From: Micrococcaceae bacterium
GTDB taxonomy: Bacteria > Actinomycetota > Actinomycetes > Actinomycetales > Micrococcaceae
DNA: 39,415 nucleotides
Direction of reading: 5' to 3'
Assembly (NCBI GenBank): GCA_025465475.1
Contig: JAODMR010000097.1
Span: forward strand, 1 to 39,415
Of the stretch, positions 9,712-18,634 are shown in pieces. The notes under the pieces are model-generated. The model saw only the letters and a program-made list of their open reading frames with translations. It was not told the origin of the DNA and ran no database searches. Every line of letters starts with the position of its first letter. The first letter of the stretch is position 1. A program made the position numbers and the translations under genes.

Positions 9712-11568
9712 GTGTCCCCGATGGCCCGCACTGCAACGGTGCCCGCCGCAACCGATCCGGCGGTCATTCGCAACTTCTGCATCATTGCGCATATTGACCA
9801 CGGCAAGTCGACGCTCGCGGACCGCATGCTGCAGCTCACCGGCGTCGTTGAGCAGCGCGCCATGAAGGCCCAGTACCTGGACCGGATGGACATCGAGCGG
9901 GAACGCGGCATCACCATCAAGTCCCAGGCCGTGCGCCTGCCATGGGAACTCGATGGCGTCTCCTACGCCCTGAACATGATTGACACTCCCGGGCACGTGG
10001 ACTTCACCTATGAGGTGTCCCGGTCCTTGGCCGCCTGCGAGGGCGCCATCCTGCTGGTCGACGCGGCCCAGGGCATCGAAGCCCAAACCCTGGCCAACCT
10101 CTACCTGGCGATGGAAAACAACCTGACCATCATCCCGGTGCTGAACAAGATTGACCTGCCCGCCGCGCAGCCGGAAAAGTACGCCGCGGAACTGGCCAAC
10201 CTCATCGGTGGTGAACCCGAGGACGTACTCATGGTCTCCGGCAAGACCGGCGTCGGCGTGGAGGCGCTGCTGGACAAGATTGTCCGGGACCTTCCTGCGC
10301 CCGTCGGGGATCCGACGGCTCCGGCCCGCGCCATGATTTTCGACTCCGTCTACGACTCCTACCGCGGCGTGGTCACCTACGTGCGAGTGGTTGACGGCCA
10401 GCTCAGCCCGCGTGAGCGCATCCAGATGATGTCCACCAGGGCCACGCACGAGCTGCTGGAAATCGGCGTCAGCTCACCCGAACCCGTTCCCACCAAGGGG
10501 CTGGGCGTGGGGGAGGTGGGCTACCTGATCACCGGCGTGAAGGACGTACGCCAGTCCAAGGTCGGCGACACGGTCACGACGCTGCACAAGCCGGCCACCA
10601 AGTCCTTGGGCGGCTACCAGGACCCCAAGCCGATGGTGTTCTCGGGGCTTTATCCGCTGGACGGAACCGACTACCCGGTGCTCCGCGACGCGCTGGAAAA
10701 GTTCACCCTCAACGACGCCGCCCTGGTGTACGAACCGGAAACCTCAGCAGCCCTCGGCTTCGGGTTCCGGGTCGGCTTCCTTGGCCTGCTGCACCTGGAG
10801 ATCACACGCGAACGGTTGGAACGCGAGTACAACCTGGACCTGATCTCCACCGCGCCGAACGTCGAATATGAGGTCACCCTTGAGGACAAAAAAGTCCTCA
10901 AGGTGACGAACCCCAGCGAATATCCCGTCGGCAAGATCGCTGAAGTACGCGAACCCATGGTGTCGGCCACGATCCTGGCCCCCACCGAGTTTGTCGGCGC
11001 CATCATGGAGCTGTGCCAGCAGCGCCGCGGCGTGATGAACGGGATGGACTACCTCTCCGAGGACCGCGTCGAAATCCGCTACCGGCTGCCGCTGGCAGAG
11101 ATCGTGTTCGATTTCTTCGACATCCTCAAGTCCCGTACCCGCGGCTATGGTTCGCTGGACTGGAAGGCCGACGGCGACCAGGTGTCCGACCTGGTCAAAG
11201 TCGACATCCTGCTGCAGGGCGAGCAGGTGGACGCCTTCAGCGCCATCACCCACCGGGACAAGGCGTACGCCTACGGCGTCATGATGACCGGAAAGCTGCG
11301 CGAACTCATTCCCCGCCAGCAGTTTGAGGTGCCCATTCAGGCCGCTATCGGCGCCAGGATCATCGCCCGCGAAAGCATCCGCGCCATCCGCAAGGACGTC
11401 CTCGCCAAATGCTACGGCGGTGACATCACCCGCAAGCGCAAACTGCTGGAGAAGCAAAAAGAAGGAAAGAAGCGCATGAAAATGGTGGGACGGGTCGAGG
11501 TTCCGCAGGAAGCGTTCATCGCAGCCCTATCCTCCGACGAATCGTCCAAGGACAAATCCAAGAAGTGA
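9712..11568 (+). CDS. lepA: Elongation factor 4 (back-translocating GTPase)
   Basis: Ribosome-bound GTPase acting on stalled or mistranslocated ribosomes. The 618-residue product shows G1 AHIDHGKST (residues 26-34), the RGITIKSQ switch I region, G3 DTPGHVDF and G4 NKIDLP. Domain II, the elongation-factor G-like domains and the LepA-specific C-terminal domain follow, ending in a Lys-rich tail. Length is typical. The start is GTG 9712, with AAGGA 8 nt upstream; an in-frame ATG three codons later is an alternative. Divergent from the PemK-like gene and followed by hemW, as in many actinobacteria. Confidence 0.98.
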   Translation: MSPMARTATVPAATDPAVIRNFCIIAHIDHGKSTLADRMLQLTGVVEQRAMKAQYLDRMDIERERGITIKSQAVRLPWELDGVSYALNMIDTPGHVDFTYEVSRSLAACEGAILLVDAAQGIEAQTLANLYLAMENNLTIIPVLNKIDLPAAQPEKYAAELANLIGGEPEDVLMVSGKTGVGVEALLDKIVRDLPAPVGDPTAPARAMIFDSVYDSYRGVVTYVRVVDGQLSPRERIQMMSTRATHELLEIGVSSPEPVPTKGLGVGEVGYLITGVKDVRQSKVGDTVTTLHKPATKSLGGYQDPKPMVFSGLYPLDGTDYPVLRDALEKFTLNDAALVYEPETSAALGFGFRVGFLGLLHLEITRERLEREYNLDLISTAPNVEYEVTLEDKKVLKVTNPSEYPVGKIAEVREPMVSATILAPTEFVGAIMELCQQRRGVMNGMDYLSEDRVEIRYRLPLAEIVFDFFDILKSRTRGYGSLDWKADGDQVSDLVKVDILLQGEQVDAFSAITHRDKAYAYGVMMTGKLRELIPRQQFEVPIQAAIGARIIARESIRAIRKDVLAKCYGGDITRKRKLLEKQKEGKKRMKMVGRVEVPQEAFIAALSSDESSKDKSKK

Positions 11569-11570
11569 CA

Positions 11571-11602
11571 GCAGCTCCGGCAGGAGCTGCGGAAGAAGTT
11601 TT
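11571..11602 (+). terminator. Hairpin between lepA and hemW
   Basis: GCAGCTCC (11571-11578) and GGAGCTGC (11583-11590) pair around GGCA; TTTT follows at 11599-11602 after an 8-nt gap. It may be a weak or partial terminator in the 36-bp gap. Confidence 0.4.
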
Positions 11603-11604
11603 AC

Positions 11605-12834
11605 ATGCCTAGTGTTTTGCCGCTGGGAGATCCCGCACCCGCCGACGGTATCCTGCCCGCGCAGGCCGCCGTCGGGGCGGACTCCCGTCCCTTTGGCCTG
11701 TACGCGCACATACCGTTTTGTGCGGTGCGCTGCGGCTACTGCGATTTCAACACCTACACCGCCCGGGAGCTCGGCGGCGGCGCGTCCCAGGACGAGTACG
11801 CCGCGACGGCCGTTGCCGAGGTGCGGTTGGCCGCCCGCGTGCTGGCCGACTCGGGCCTGCCCGCACGGCCAATGAGCACCGTGTTCTTCGGCGGCGGGAC
11901 GCCCACCCTCCTGCCCGCGCGGGACCTGACAACCATCCTCAGGGCCGCCGTCGAGGCGTGGGGTCTGCAGGAAGGCGCCGAGGTGACCACGGAAGCCAAT
12001 CCGGACTCCGTCACCCGGGACTCCCTGCAGGAACTGGCCGACGGCGGTTTCACCCGCGTCTCCTTCGGTATGCAGTCGGCGGTTCCGCACGTCCTTCGTG
12101 TGCTGGACCGCACCCACCGACCGGAGCGCGTGCCGCAGGCCGTGGCCTGGGCACGGGAAGCGGGCCTGGCCGTGAGCGTGGACCTGATCTACGGCACGCC
12201 GGGTGAATCGATGGACGACTGGGAAACCTCGGTCCGGACAGCCCTGTCCTACGAACCGGACCACATCTCGGCTTACGCCCTCATCGTTGAGGAGGGCACC
12301 AAGCTGGCCGCGCAGATCCGGCGCGGCCAGGTTCCGGCGATTGACGACGACGACCACGCCGCCAAGTACACGCTCGCCGACGGGCTGTTCGCCGCCGCCG
12401 GCCTGCACTGGTACGAGGTGAGCAACTGGGCACGGACCCCGCAGGACGCGTGCAGGCATAACCTGGCGTACTGGCAGGGCGCGGACTGGTGGGGCATCGG
12501 GCCCGGTGCACACTCCCACGCGGGCGGCGTGCGCTGGTGGAACGTCAAGCACCCCACCGCCTATGCCGGCCGGCTGCAGCACGGACAGTCACCGGCTGCA
12601 GGCCGGGAAACCCTCGACGCGCCAACCCGGGAGATGGAGCGCATCATGCTCCAGACGCGGCTGGCCGAGGGCATCCGGATCTCGAGCCTGGGACCGGCTG
12701 GCAGGCGGGAAGTTCCGTTGCTGATCGCGCAGGAACTGATCCAACCGGCCGCCGCGTTCCGGGACCTGCTGGTCCTGACGCTCAAGGGCAGGCTGCTGGC
12801 CGACGCTGTGGTTCGGCGGCTGCTGCCGGACTAG
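11605..12834 (+). CDS. hemW: Radical SAM protein HemW (CPO-like)
   Basis: Radical-SAM protein related to oxygen-independent coproporphyrinogen III oxidase; HemW proteins are thought to act as haem chaperones rather than oxidases. The CxxxCxxC [4Fe-4S] motif is at Cys39, Cys43 and Cys46 (PFCAVRCGYCDFN), followed by the SAM-binding FFGGGTPTLL and by EANPDSVT and RVSFGMQS motifs. The C-terminal part contains WWGIGPGAHSH and a HemN-type winged region. 409 residues is normal. The start ATG at 11605 has only a weak purine-rich stretch upstream. Convergent with the DUF4870 gene. Confidence 0.93.
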   Translation: MPSVLPLGDPAPADGILPAQAAVGADSRPFGLYAHIPFCAVRCGYCDFNTYTARELGGGASQDEYAATAVAEVRLAARVLADSGLPARPMSTVFFGGGTPTLLPARDLTTILRAAVEAWGLQEGAEVTTEANPDSVTRDSLQELADGGFTRVSFGMQSAVPHVLRVLDRTHRPERVPQAVAWAREAGLAVSVDLIYGTPGESMDDWETSVRTALSYEPDHISAYALIVEEGTKLAAQIRRGQVPAIDDDDHAAKYTLADGLFAAAGLHWYEVSNWARTPQDACRHNLAYWQGADWWGIGPGAHSHAGGVRWWNVKHPTAYAGRLQHGQSPAAGRETLDAPTREMERIMLQTRLAEGIRISSLGPAGRREVPLLIAQELIQPAAAFRDLLVLTLKGRLLADAVVRRLLPD

Positions 12835-12843
12835 GCCCGGGAG

Positions 12844-13284
12844 CTAGTGGAGCAGCCGCAGGTTGATCGGATACCGGAACGGCTGCCCGCGGTTGACGTG
12901 CACCGCCGCCACCACCGAGAAAACGGTCAGGAAAATCCAGATCACCACCGCCAGCACCGCGAAAACGCTGCCGGCCACCGGGGCGAAGACTGACAGGACG
13001 AGGGCCAGGATGTTCGCCACAACCGCCAGCACAGTCGGAGGAAGCGTGAAGTTCAGGGCTTCCTTGGCCTCCTGCTCCGTGAACGGGCCGCGGGTCCGGA
13101 ACACCAGGTACACCACCAGCGACGGTACGCAGCCCAAAATGCCGCCGCAGTGGGCCATGAAAGCCCACTGGCGGTCCTCGGCGGCCGTCAGGGGCGGGGC
13201 GCTTGCGGGCACGGCCTGGTACTGCACGGCTTCCTTGCGGACCGGAGTGCTGTCGGCGTTATCACGGCCGGCTGTGTTGGCCAC
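12844..13284 (-). CDS. DUF4870 domain-containing membrane protein
   Basis: Small integral membrane protein of unknown function, 146 residues. After about 35 polar residues comes RQWAFMAHCGGILG, typical of the DUF4870/Tic20-like family, then hydrophobic segments (PSLVVYLVF; PTVLAVVANILALVLSVFAPV; FAVLAVVIWIFLTVFSVVAAV) and a C-terminal FRYPINLRLL. The start chosen is GTG 13284 with GAGGAAG 7-8 nt upstream. An in-frame ATG at 13587 would add 101 residues overlapping the upstream region, with no family similarity. Confidence 0.85.
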   Translation of the reverse strand: MANTAGRDNADSTPVRKEAVQYQAVPASAPPLTAAEDRQWAFMAHCGGILGCVPSLVVYLVFRTRGPFTEQEAKEALNFTLPPTVLAVVANILALVLSVFAPVAGSVFAVLAVVIWIFLTVFSVVAAVHVNRGQPFRYPINLRLLH

Positions 13285-13349
13285 TGGGCTTCCTCGCAAC
13301 TGTCGAACGATTCCAATGAACCGCTGATCAGGCGGCGGTCCCTTACCTT

Positions 13350-14201
13350 TTAGGATACGGGAACGGTCAGGAAGTCGATGACTTCCTCGACGCGTCCCAA
13401 CAGGGCGGGTTCCAGATCGGCATAAGTGGACACACGGCTCAGGAGCTTCCGCCATCCCATGGCAATGTCCGCCGGCCCCGCATGCGGCCAGCCGAACGCC
13501 TGAAGCACGCCCACCTTCCACTCCACGCTTCGCGGCACCTGCGGCCACGCGCCAATGCCCAGCACGCGCGGCTGTATGGCCTGCCACACGTCGACATAGG
13601 GATGCCCAACGATCAGGACGTTTCCGCGGGCTCCCGGCAGGCGCATCACGTCAGCGGCGATCCGGGACTCCTTGGAGTTCGGAACCAGGTGGTCCACCAG
13701 GATCCCCAGCCGGCGGCCGGGACCCGGAGCGAATGCCTTTACGGCCCCAGCCAGGTCGTCAATGCCGTGCAGGGGCTCGACGACGATGCCTTCCACCCGC
13801 AGGTCATCACCCCAGACTTTCTCCACCAGTTCGGCGTCGTGCTTGCCTTCCACCCAGATGCGGCTCGCCTTGGCCACCTGCGCCCGCTGCCCTGACACCT
13901 TCACCGATCCGGAGGCTGTCCGCTCCACCGCCGGCTTGCCCGCACTGCGCTGCGCGGCGATCACCTCCACGGGCCGGCCCTCCAGCAGGAAGCCAAAACC
14001 CAGTTGAAAGGAGCGGGTCTTGCCGCGCCGGTCCTCAAGGACCACGATGTGCATGCCGCCGGACTTCTCCACGCGCACCACAGCCCCCACCCACCCGGTC
14101 TGCACCTCTTCGAGCACCAGGCCCGCCGTGGCGGGAACCTTGGGCAGGGCCTTCCGGGACGGTGCTGCCAGTGACTGGGGCCCCCAGGTGGAATGGGACA
14201 C
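13350..14201 (-). CDS. DUF3097 family protein
   Basis: A 283-residue actinobacterial protein of unknown function, commonly found next to hemW and hrcA. Visible features: VPATAGLVLEEVQTGWVGAV near the N-terminus, a KTRSFQLGFGFLLEGRPV segment, and a central Toprim-like stretch (IWVEGKHDAELVEKVWGDDL then VVEPLHGIDDL) followed by LGILVDHLVPNSKESRIA. The Toprim resemblance (acidic E...GKHDAE and LVDH) is my inference. The start is GTG 14201 with AGAGGAA 5 nt upstream; a -10-like TAGCAT lies at 14234-14229. Divergent from hrcA. Confidence 0.85.
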   Translation of the reverse strand: MSHSTWGPQSLAAPSRKALPKVPATAGLVLEEVQTGWVGAVVRVEKSGGMHIVVLEDRRGKTRSFQLGFGFLLEGRPVEVIAAQRSAGKPAVERTASGSVKVSGQRAQVAKASRIWVEGKHDAELVEKVWGDDLRVEGIVVEPLHGIDDLAGAVKAFAPGPGRRLGILVDHLVPNSKESRIAADVMRLPGARGNVLIVGHPYVDVWQAIQPRVLGIGAWPQVPRSVEWKVGVLQAFGWPHAGPADIAMGWRKLLSRVSTYADLEPALLGRVEEVIDFLTVPVS

Positions 14202-14228
14202 GGCGTTCCTCTCGTTACGGAATTGTCC

Positions 14229-14234
14229 ATGCTA
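14229..14234 (-). promoter_or_regulatory. -10 box of the DUF3097 gene
   Basis: Minus-strand TAGCAT about 27 nt upstream of the GTG start, giving a short leader that contains the AGAGGAA ribosome-binding site. Confidence 0.4.
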
Positions 14235-14286
14235 GCAACCGGCCGCGTTCTGCTGCCGGGCCGCGCAGGGCGGCGGAAGAACGTAT

Positions 14287-14318
14287 TAGACTTAGCACTT
14301 GGGCACAGCGAGTGCTAA
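14287..14318 (+). promoter_or_regulatory. hrcA promoter -10 and CIRCE operator
   Basis: A CIRCE element spans 14292-14318: TTAGCACTT, 9-nt spacer, GAGTGCTAA. It matches the consensus TTAGCACTC-N9-GAGTGCTAA with one change in the left arm. A -10-like TAGACT (14287-14292) abuts it, so HrcA binding would block transcription start. This indicates autoregulated, heat-inducible expression of hrcA-dnaJ. Confidence 0.95.
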
Positions 14319-14371
14319 CGGCAGAATCCGGGGATGGAGGTCGTGCATGGGGACCGGCAGGAGGTGGAACG

Positions 14372-15385
14372 ATGAGTGAGCCGCGCAGGCTGGAAGTACT
14401 CCGCGCCATCGTCGAGGACTATGTCCATTCCCGTGAGCCCGTGGGCTCCAAAGCCCTGGTCGACCGGCACCACCTCGGCGTTTCCAGCGCCACGATCCGC
14501 AACGACATGGCCGCCCTGGAAGAGGAAGGCCTGATCACCGCACCCCACACTTCCGCCGGGCGGATTCCCACGGACAAGGGTTACCGCCTGTTCGTGGACC
14601 GGATCTCCGCCGTCAAGCCCCTCTCCGCCGCGGAGCGGCGCGCGATCCAGGCCCTGTTGGACGGATCCAACGACCTGGATGACGTGCTCGACCGCACCGT
14701 CCGCACGTTGGCCCAACTGACCAACCAGGTCGCCGTCGTGCAGTATCCGCGCATGGTGACGGCCACGGTGCGGCACATCGAGTTCGTCTCGCTCGCTCCG
14801 CGGCAGGTGCTCATCGTGCTGATCCTGGCCACCGGCAAGGTGGAGCAACGCGTCATCGACGTCGGGCAGGACCTCGACGACGAAAGCCTGGCCCAGCTGC
14901 GCGGGCAGTGCCTGCGGGTAGCCTCCGGGTCCCTGGTCAGCACCATGGCCCAGACCATCGGCGTCGTTCCGGCGATGGTGCCCCCGGTGTTGCGGCCGGC
15001 GGCGAACCGGCTCGCCGAGGCGCTGGTGCAGCTCGCGACGGCTGCCCGGGAGGACCGCATCGTGCTGGCCGGAACCGCGAACCTCGCCCGCTCCAACGTG
15101 GACTTCCCGCTCAGCATCGGGCCGGTGCTGGATGCCCTGGAGGAGCAGGTGGTGATGCTGCGGCTGCTGTCCGAGATGGCCGAGGATTCCCGTGGCGTGT
15201 CCGTCAGCATCGGCCGCGAGAACCCGCACGACGCCTTGGTGGAGGCTTCCGTCGTCGCCACCGGCTACGGCCCCGACGCTTCTGCGAAGATCGGGGTGCT
15301 CGGGCCGACCCGCATGGACTATCCGAATACGATGGCCGCCGTGCGTGCCGTCGCCCGTTACCTATCGAGAATCCTGGCCGGCTAG
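14372..15385 (+). CDS. hrcA: Heat-inducible transcriptional repressor HrcA
   Basis: Repressor of chaperone genes that binds CIRCE and depends on GroEL for activity. The 337-residue protein starts with a winged-helix domain (RRLEVLRAIVEDYVHSREPV, then GVSSATIRNDMAALEEEGLI and HTSAGRIPTDKGYR), followed by the GAF-like and dimerisation domains (VSIGRENPH, VATGYG, GVLGPTRMDYPNTMAAVRAV). ATG 14372 is chosen because GGCAGGAGG precedes it and the family begins here; the open frame extends much further upstream over the divergent gene. Its own promoter carries CIRCE, 54 nt upstream. dnaJ follows after 49 bp. Confidence 0.97.
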   Translation: MSEPRRLEVLRAIVEDYVHSREPVGSKALVDRHHLGVSSATIRNDMAALEEEGLITAPHTSAGRIPTDKGYRLFVDRISAVKPLSAAERRAIQALLDGSNDLDDVLDRTVRTLAQLTNQVAVVQYPRMVTATVRHIEFVSLAPRQVLIVLILATGKVEQRVIDVGQDLDDESLAQLRGQCLRVASGSLVSTMAQTIGVVPAMVPPVLRPAANRLAEALVQLATAAREDRIVLAGTANLARSNVDFPLSIGPVLDALEEQVVMLRLLSEMAEDSRGVSVSIGRENPHDALVEASVVATGYGPDASAKIGVLGPTRMDYPNTMAAVRAVARYLSRILAG

Positions 15386-15434
15386 GCGCCTGCCGGCCCG
15401 CTGCTGATTCGGACGAAGAAAAGAGCAAGGAACA

Positions 15435-16568
15435 TTGGCTAACCATTACGACGTGCTGGGCGTATCCCGTGAAGCGACAGGCGAGGAAATCAAGAAGGCC
15501 TACCGCAAGCTGGCCCGCCAGTACCACCCCGACGTGTACCAGGGGGACGACGCGCAGGAACGCTTCAAGAACGTGACGCACGCCTATGAAGTGCTGTCAG
15601 ACCCGCAGAAGCGCCGCGTCTACGACACCACGGGCAACGAAAACGGAACCGAAACCGGTTTCGGCGCCGGCGGCGGCTTTGGCGGCGGTCCCGGCTTTGC
15701 GTTCCAGGACATTTTCGAGACGTTCTTCGGCGGAGCCGGCCAGCAGGGCCCGCCGGCCCGGACCCGCCGGGGGCAGGACGCCCTCATCAACGTCCGCATC
15801 GAGCTCCGCGACGCTGTCTTCGGCGTCAACAAGAAGCTGGAAGTGGAAACCGCCGTCGTCTGTCCCACCTGCGACGGCAGCTGCTGCCAGCCGGGAACCA
15901 GCCCCGCCACGTGCGACATCTGCCACGGAAGTGGGCAGATCCAGCGCCCGATGCGCTCCATCCTGGGCCAGGTCATGACCGCTACTACGTGTGGCACCTG
16001 CCAGGGATTCGGCACCGTCATTCCCGACCCCTGCAACGAGTGCTCCGGCGAGGGCCGGGTCCGCAGCCGCAAGTCGCTGACCATCAAGGTTCCGGCCGGC
16101 GTCAGCACCGGCACCCGGATCCAGCTTGGCGGCCAGGGTGAGGCAGGTCCTGCCGGTGGACCGGCCGGCGACCTCTACGTCGAAATCAAGGTCAACGCCG
16201 ACGCCCAGTTCCTGCGCGACGGTGACGACCTGCACGCCACCTTGACCGTGCCGATGACGGCTGCGGCCCTGGGCACCGAACTGACCCTGGAAACCTTCGA
16301 CGGGGAGCAGCCCATCAGCGTCAAGCCCGGCACCCAGGCCGGTGAAGTGGTCACCCTGCGTTCGCTCGGCGTCACGCACCTGCGCGGATACGGCCGTGGC
16401 GATCTCAAGGTGCACCTGCACGTGGAGACCCCCACCAAGGTTGACGCCGCCCAGGAGGCGCTGCTGCAACAGCTGGCCCAGCTGCGCGGGGAACAGTTCA
16501 CCTCCGGCAAACTCGTCAGCAGCGGCGGCATGTTCTCCCGCCTGCGCGACAAGCTCGGCAACCTGTAA
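15435..16568 (+). CDS. dnaJ: Chaperone protein DnaJ
   Basis: Hsp40 co-chaperone that stimulates DnaK. The 377-residue product has a J domain (residues ~4-66) with HPD at 31-33, a Gly/Phe-rich linker (GFGAGGGFGGGPGFAF), a zinc domain with four Cys motifs, and two C-terminal substrate-binding domains. The first zinc motif reads CPTCDGSCC, with Cys where the usual CxxCxGxG has Gly; the other three (CDICHGSG, CGTCQGFG, CNECSGEG) are normal. Translation starts at TTG 15435, with AAGGAA just upstream. The hrcA-dnaJ pairing marks it as the HrcA-regulated DnaJ (often called DnaJ2 in actinobacteria). Confidence 0.96.
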   Translation: MANHYDVLGVSREATGEEIKKAYRKLARQYHPDVYQGDDAQERFKNVTHAYEVLSDPQKRRVYDTTGNENGTETGFGAGGGFGGGPGFAFQDIFETFFGGAGQQGPPARTRRGQDALINVRIELRDAVFGVNKKLEVETAVVCPTCDGSCCQPGTSPATCDICHGSGQIQRPMRSILGQVMTATTCGTCQGFGTVIPDPCNECSGEGRVRSRKSLTIKVPAGVSTGTRIQLGGQGEAGPAGGPAGDLYVEIKVNADAQFLRDGDDLHATLTVPMTAAALGTELTLETFDGEQPISVKPGTQAGEVVTLRSLGVTHLRGYGRGDLKVHLHVETPTKVDAAQEALLQQLAQLRGEQFTSGKLVSSGGMFSRLRDKLGNL

Positions 16569-16574
16569 CCGCTC

Positions 16575-17354
16575 ATGACCAACGCGCTGTTCTTCGCCGA
16601 GACGGAGGAACTGGCGACCCTGGCGCCCGGTTCCTTGTTTGTCCTTGCCGGCGCGGAGGGACGCCACGCCAGCACTGTGAAGCGGCTGGCCCCGGGGGAG
16701 CCGGTGGACGTGGTGGACGGCAATGGGCTACGCATCGGAGGAACGGTGACCGAGGCCCGGTCCGGGGAACTGGAACTGCGCGTCGAGAGCGTCGACCGGG
16801 CGCCGGATCCAGCCGAGCGGCTGGTCCTGGTGCAGGCCTTGGCCAAAGGTGACCGGGATGAACTGGCCATAGAGACCGCCACCGAACTCGGCGTGGACGC
16901 GGTGCTGCCCTGGCAGGCCGAACGGTCGATTGTGCGCTGGAAGGGTGACCGGGCCGCCAAATCGCTGGCCAAGTGGCGTGCCGTCGTCCGCGCAGCAGCC
17001 AAGCAGGCGCGTCGGTCCTGGATACCACCGGTGGATGAGGCGGTCGACACGCCGGCCCTGGTGCGCCGGGCCGCTGCCGCCGGCCTGGCGATCGTGTTGC
17101 ACGAAGAGGCCACCGAACCCTTGCGGAAGGTGCTGGAACGGCGCCGCTCCGCCTTGGCAGGGGCGGCGACGGACGCCGCGGCACCGGAGATCCTGCTGAT
17201 CGTCGGTCCCGAGGGCGGCATCTCTCCGCGCGAGCTGGGTTTGCTGGTCGACGCCGGAGCCGAAACCGCCAGGCTGGGCCCGCACGTGTTGCGCTCCTCA
17301 ACGGCCGGACCGGCCGCCGTCGCACTGCTCAGTGAGGCCCTGGGCCGTTGGTGA
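16575..17354 (+). CDS. rsmE: 16S rRNA (uracil-1498-N3)-methyltransferase RsmE
   Basis: SPOUT-class methyltransferase that modifies U1498 of 16S rRNA in the assembled 30S subunit. The 259 residues include an N-terminal PUA-like domain (EGRHASTVKRLAPGEPVDVV), RLVLVQALAKGDRDELAIE, a WQAERS motif, and the C-terminal knot with LIVGPEGGISPRELG and LRSSTAGPAAVALL. It starts 6 bp after dnaJ with no clear strong Shine-Dalgarno, so it is probably co-transcribed and coupled. Convergent with the lipoprotein gene, only 15 bp away. Confidence 0.95.
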   Translation: MTNALFFAETEELATLAPGSLFVLAGAEGRHASTVKRLAPGEPVDVVDGNGLRIGGTVTEARSGELELRVESVDRAPDPAERLVLVQALAKGDRDELAIETATELGVDAVLPWQAERSIVRWKGDRAAKSLAKWRAVVRAAAKQARRSWIPPVDEAVDTPALVRRAAAAGLAIVLHEEATEPLRKVLERRRSALAGAATDAAAPEILLIVGPEGGISPRELGLLVDAGAETARLGPHVLRSSTAGPAAVALLSEALGRW

Positions 17355-17369
17355 CCCGGCCGGAACGCT

Positions 17370-18359
17370 CTATTTGAAGTGCACCATCTTGGTTTCCACC
17401 CCGGGTTGGGCCTGCGGATCGTTCGGGTCCCGGTAAAAGAGGCGCAGTTCGTACTCTCCGGCGGGCGCCCCCACCGTGAATGAGAAGTCGCCCAACTGGT
17501 TTGCTCCCGAGGTGACCGAGGTGGTGCCGGACAGGTACACGTCCAGCGAATTGGACGCGCCACGCTTCAGCAGCTGCCACTGCAGCGACCCGTCCGGGGA
17601 CACCGCCCGCCCGTGCACCTCCAGGGCGCCGGTGCTGGTGGCGCCTTCCTGCGGGTCAACGACCCAGATGGGAGCGGTGTACCGCGGTTGGCGCACCAGC
17701 GGCTTGTCCAGCAGTACCTGGCCGAACGCGCGGTAGTCAGTATGCCCATCCACCAGCAGGACCACCTGGATCGACTGGTTGGCCGCAATCAGCGCGGCAC
17801 TGGCGGCCGCCGCCGTGGCGGTGTACACCAGCTGCTGGATGGCCCGCGTGGCGATTCCCTCGTCAACGTTGTCGCTGAAGGCGTCAGCAGAAATGTCCAC
17901 CGTGATGACGTTCTGCGCCGAGATGGAGGCGCCCAGCTTGGACGGTTTCCGCCACGGACTGAAGTAGTCACCGTCCAGGGGCCGCTGACTGGTCATCGCC
18001 AGGAGCGCGGCCTGAATCGGGTCCTCGGTGCCGTTTGCCGGCAGGAATTCCCGGTACAGGAAGACATCGCTGCCGCTGTGACCCAGCCAGTACACCGGCA
18101 GTTGTGAGATGCTCTTAGCGGTCTCCAGTGGCGCGCTCGTCACTGTCGACGTGGGTGCGGCTCCGCTGCTGGAGGCAGGCATCGTCGAATCCACCGGTGC
18201 GGGCTCCTCGGACGCGGAGCACCCGGTGGCCAGCAGCGACAGCACCAGGACCGCAGCACCGCAGGCAGCACGGAGGCGCCCGGCCGAGGGCCGGACGTCC
18301 TGGGCGCGCTGGAACTGCTGGTCCCGGATCCTGATGGTCTGTCCTGTCGTTGCTTGCAA
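17370..18359 (-). CDS. GerMN/Gmad2 domain lipoprotein
   Basis: Predicted secreted lipoprotein of 329 residues. Signal: basic stretch, hydrophobic AACGAAVLVLSLLATGC, with lipobox Cys47. Next comes a Ser/Thr/Pro-rich linker, a GerMN-type domain (VYWLGHSGSDVFLYREF ... IQAALLAMTSQRPLDGDYF ... AIQQLVYTATAAA), and a C-terminal Gmad2-like immunoglobulin fold (LEVHGRAVSPDGSLQWQLL ... GDFSFTVGAPAGEYELRLFY). These domains were named from spore germination proteins, but they are widespread in non-sporulating actinobacteria, where function is unclear. The start is TTG 18359 with no good ribosome-binding site, so the exact start is uncertain. Confidence 0.85.
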   Translation of the reverse strand: MQATTGQTIRIRDQQFQRAQDVRPSAGRLRAACGAAVLVLSLLATGCSASEEPAPVDSTMPASSSGAAPTSTVTSAPLETAKSISQLPVYWLGHSGSDVFLYREFLPANGTEDPIQAALLAMTSQRPLDGDYFSPWRKPSKLGASISAQNVITVDISADAFSDNVDEGIATRAIQQLVYTATAAAASAALIAANQSIQVVLLVDGHTDYRAFGQVLLDKPLVRQPRYTAPIWVVDPQEGATSTGALEVHGRAVSPDGSLQWQLLKRGASNSLDVYLSGTTSVTSGANQLGDFSFTVGAPAGEYELRLFYRDPNDPQAQPGVETKMVHFK

Positions 18360-18634
18360 GGTCGTTTTTCAGCTTCGCACAGCGATTTGCCCATACAAGC
18401 GCCTTCGGGGATGCGCGGCTGAACTGAAACCGTATCGAAACCTCTTTGGTATCCGTTCGATACCGGCTGGGCGCAGGCTGGGAACCGGACAGGGGCGCTT
18501 TCGCCTGCAGAGAATCAGGGGCTCGCAGCGGCAGCGGCAGACGGGGCTGCCGTAGGATGGAGGGTAAATCCAGCATCACCGCGGGGAGCAGCCCCGCCCC
18601 ACAAGGAGGAGTTCCAGGCCGGCCGGCCGACGCC
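18360..18634. other. Divergent intergenic region before phoH
   Basis: No gene is supported. Inverted repeats: GGTATC (18448-18453) with GATACC (18459-18464), and an overlapping set using GTATCGA at 18432-18438 with TCGATAC at 18457-18463. These could be an operator for either flanking gene. A strong AAGGAGGA lies at 18603-18610, 24 nt before the phoH ATG. Confidence 0.5.

Noticed and set aside
13733-14371. Long upstream extension of the hrcA reading frame
   Set aside because: It runs antisense to the DUF3097 gene and through the CIRCE operator; ATG 14372 has a good ribosome-binding site.
16175-17563. 462-codon minus-strand open frame over dnaJ and rsmE
   Set aside because: Ser/Arg-rich translation typical of GC-rich antisense; covers two real genes.
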